A DNA stretch of 64,000 nucleotides from Arthrobacter sp. PAMC 25486 (lineage in GTDB: Bacteria > Actinomycetota > Actinomycetes > Actinomycetales > Micrococcaceae). The stretch covers positions 3,432,439 through 3,496,438 of the forward strand of contig NZ_CP007595.1 in assembly GCF_000785535.1 (NCBI RefSeq), given 5' to 3'. Under the pieces are notes generated by a model that made no database searches, had not been told where the DNA came from, and saw nothing but the letters and a program-made list of their open reading frames with translations. The position numbers were made by a program, and so were the translations under genes. Shown here one piece after another: positions 63,031 through 64,000 of this stretch; the first letter of the stretch is position 1, and every line of letters begins with the position of its first letter.

Positions 63031-64000
63031 TTAGCAGACGCGCATTGTTGGGTGCCGCCGCCTCCAGCCTGGCGCTGGCAGGGTGCAGCAGCGGCCCGAA
63101 AATTGACCCCAACCGTCCTGCCTCTGCCGGAGGAAACCTAAAGTTCGGGAGCTGGCAGTGGCTCGAGCCCGGCCGCGGCGAAGCGATGTGGAAAGCCGCC
63201 CAGGCCTACCAAAAGGCAAACCCCTCCGGGGTCCTTGCACAGAGCACGACGCCGTTTCTCTCCTACGCCGACAAACTCAACACCGAGATTGGCGGCAAGC
63301 AAGGGCCAGACCTGTTCGTGGTCCAAGATGTGAACTTCTACCCGCTGGCCGATGCTGGCATCCTGGCACCGCTCACGAGCGTGGTGAGCGGGCACACGGG
63401 GAATCCCTTCAACCACACCGTTGAGTCCGGCGTCGTGAATGGGGCCCAGTACGGCATCACCTGGGAACGGTTGAACTGGAACTTTTTCTGGAACAAGAAC
63501 ATCCTCAAAACTGCCGGCGTCACCCCTCCCGAAAACGTCACCGAGCTGATCACGGCATCCGAGCAGATTCGCCAGGCAACGGGACTGGACGGTTTTGGAG
63601 TCAGGCATCAGATGACCGAGTTCGATTCGTGGTTCATGGACTTTGACGTATGGACCTACGGATTCGGAGGCGCCTGGTCGGACGGTTCCCAGCCCACCAT
63701 TGACTCGGCAGAAAACATTGCCGGCGTTGAGGCTTTTGGGGATGTCTACCGTTCCGGCGCCATGCCGATCGGAGACGACGCGTCGACCATGCGCACCAAG
63801 TTTCGTGAGGGGCGCCTGGGCATGATGATCGACGTCTCTTCCACGGTTGCCGGCATTTTGAGGGCTTCCGATGTCATGAAATCCGAAGACATCGGGTTCG
63901 CAGACCGGATTCCCCTGCCCAAGCCCTCCGCGCACCAGGAGATCATCCTGGCCGTCAATGGCTACGGAAAGAACAAGAACCTGGCCGTGGACTTTGTTGG
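63027..64000 (+). CDS. Sugar ABC transporter substrate-binding lipoprotein (3' end outside window)
   Basis: 324 codons are visible and the frame is still open at the window end. MISRRALLGAAASSLALAGC is a lipoprotein signal with lipobox LAGC (Cys20); the SRRALL start also fits Tat export. The mature part follows the family-1 solute-binding fold (LKFGSWQWLEPGRGEAMWKA; KQGPDLFVVQDVNFYPLADA; GVVNGAQYGITWERLNWNFF; MRTKFREGRLGMMIDVSST). The ATG overlaps the oxidoreductase stop. Permease genes are expected just downstream, and the ATPase may be the MsiK-type protein at 39617-40717. Confidence 0.9.
   Translation, partial: MISRRALLGAAASSLALAGCSSGPKIDPNRPASAGGNLKFGSWQWLEPGRGEAMWKAAQAYQKANPSGVLAQSTTPFLSYADKLNTEIGGKQGPDLFVVQDVNFYPLADAGILAPLTSVVSGHTGNPFNHTVESGVVNGAQYGITWERLNWNFFWNKNILKTAGVTPPENVTELITASEQIRQATGLDGFGVRHQMTEFDSWFMDFDVWTYGFGGAWSDGSQPTIDSAENIAGVEAFGDVYRSGAMPIGDDASTMRTKFREGRLGMMIDVSSTVAGILRASDVMKSEDIGFADRIPLPKPSAHQEIILAVNGYGKNKNLAVDFV

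Overview
The window is high-GC DNA from an actinobacterium, most likely an Arthrobacter-like member of the Micrococcaceae. The reasons are the RegX3, CarD and LpqE proteins, the gene order carD-ispD-ispF-cysS-rlmB, a complete GlgE alpha-glucan pathway, and rRNA spacers without tRNA genes. The genus is inferred from overall resemblance, not from a database comparison.

Region by region. (1) 1-6309: a conserved block with the end of regX3, a divergent LpqE-like lipoprotein, carD, the MEP-pathway genes ispD and ispF, cysS and the rRNA methyltransferase rlmB. (2) 6314-20453: storage-glucan and trehalose metabolism. glgX faces glgP, with an IS110-type insertion sequence between them. The divergent operon glgE-treS-mak-glgB encodes the route trehalose to maltose to maltose-1-phosphate to branched alpha-glucan. 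(3) 20512-33701: two rRNA operons in direct tandem, almost identical, separated by about 1.2 kb of repeat-rich DNA with no gene I can support. (4) 33881-45527: a 5'-truncated malG remnant directly after the second rRNA operon, a GH13 glycosidase, a GlcD-like flavoprotein, a DUF4032 protein, a stand-alone MsiK/UgpC-type sugar ABC ATPase, a cytosine-deaminase-like amidohydrolase, otsA-otsB and a membrane-anchored DsbA-like protein. (5) 45727-58764: tRNA-Thr(UGU) followed by an integrated element. It carries a tyrosine recombinase, two excisionase-like proteins, an IS5 remnant, two tandem endonuclease VII-type HNH proteins with zinc-ribbon repeats, a RloC-like AAA ATPase with zinc hook and candidate anticodon-nuclease residues, a set of small regulators (XRE, winged-helix, EspR-like, sigma-like), and a membrane protein plus NlpC/P60 hydrolase pair of the conjugation type. 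(6) 58834-64000: a LacI-controlled catabolic locus with a 3-hydroxyisobutyrate-dehydrogenase-like enzyme, an ABM-domain protein, the LacI regulator, a homoserine-dehydrogenase-like oxidoreductase and the start of a sugar-binding lipoprotein.

How it fits together. Trehalose can be made by OtsA/OtsB and turned into glucan by TreS, Mak, GlgE and GlgB; GlgP and GlgX break glucan down. The malG remnant, glycosidase and MsiK point to maltodextrin uptake nearby. The element beside tRNA-Thr holds the most unusual content, a nuclease-rich cargo that may act in anti-phage defence. The IS110 element has a long 5' non-coding end with a ten-base sequence complementary to its own left junction, as expected of a bridge RNA. 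Several families of short intergenic repeats recur between genes. Right boundaries of the integrated element and the exact RNA termini could not be fixed by reading alone.
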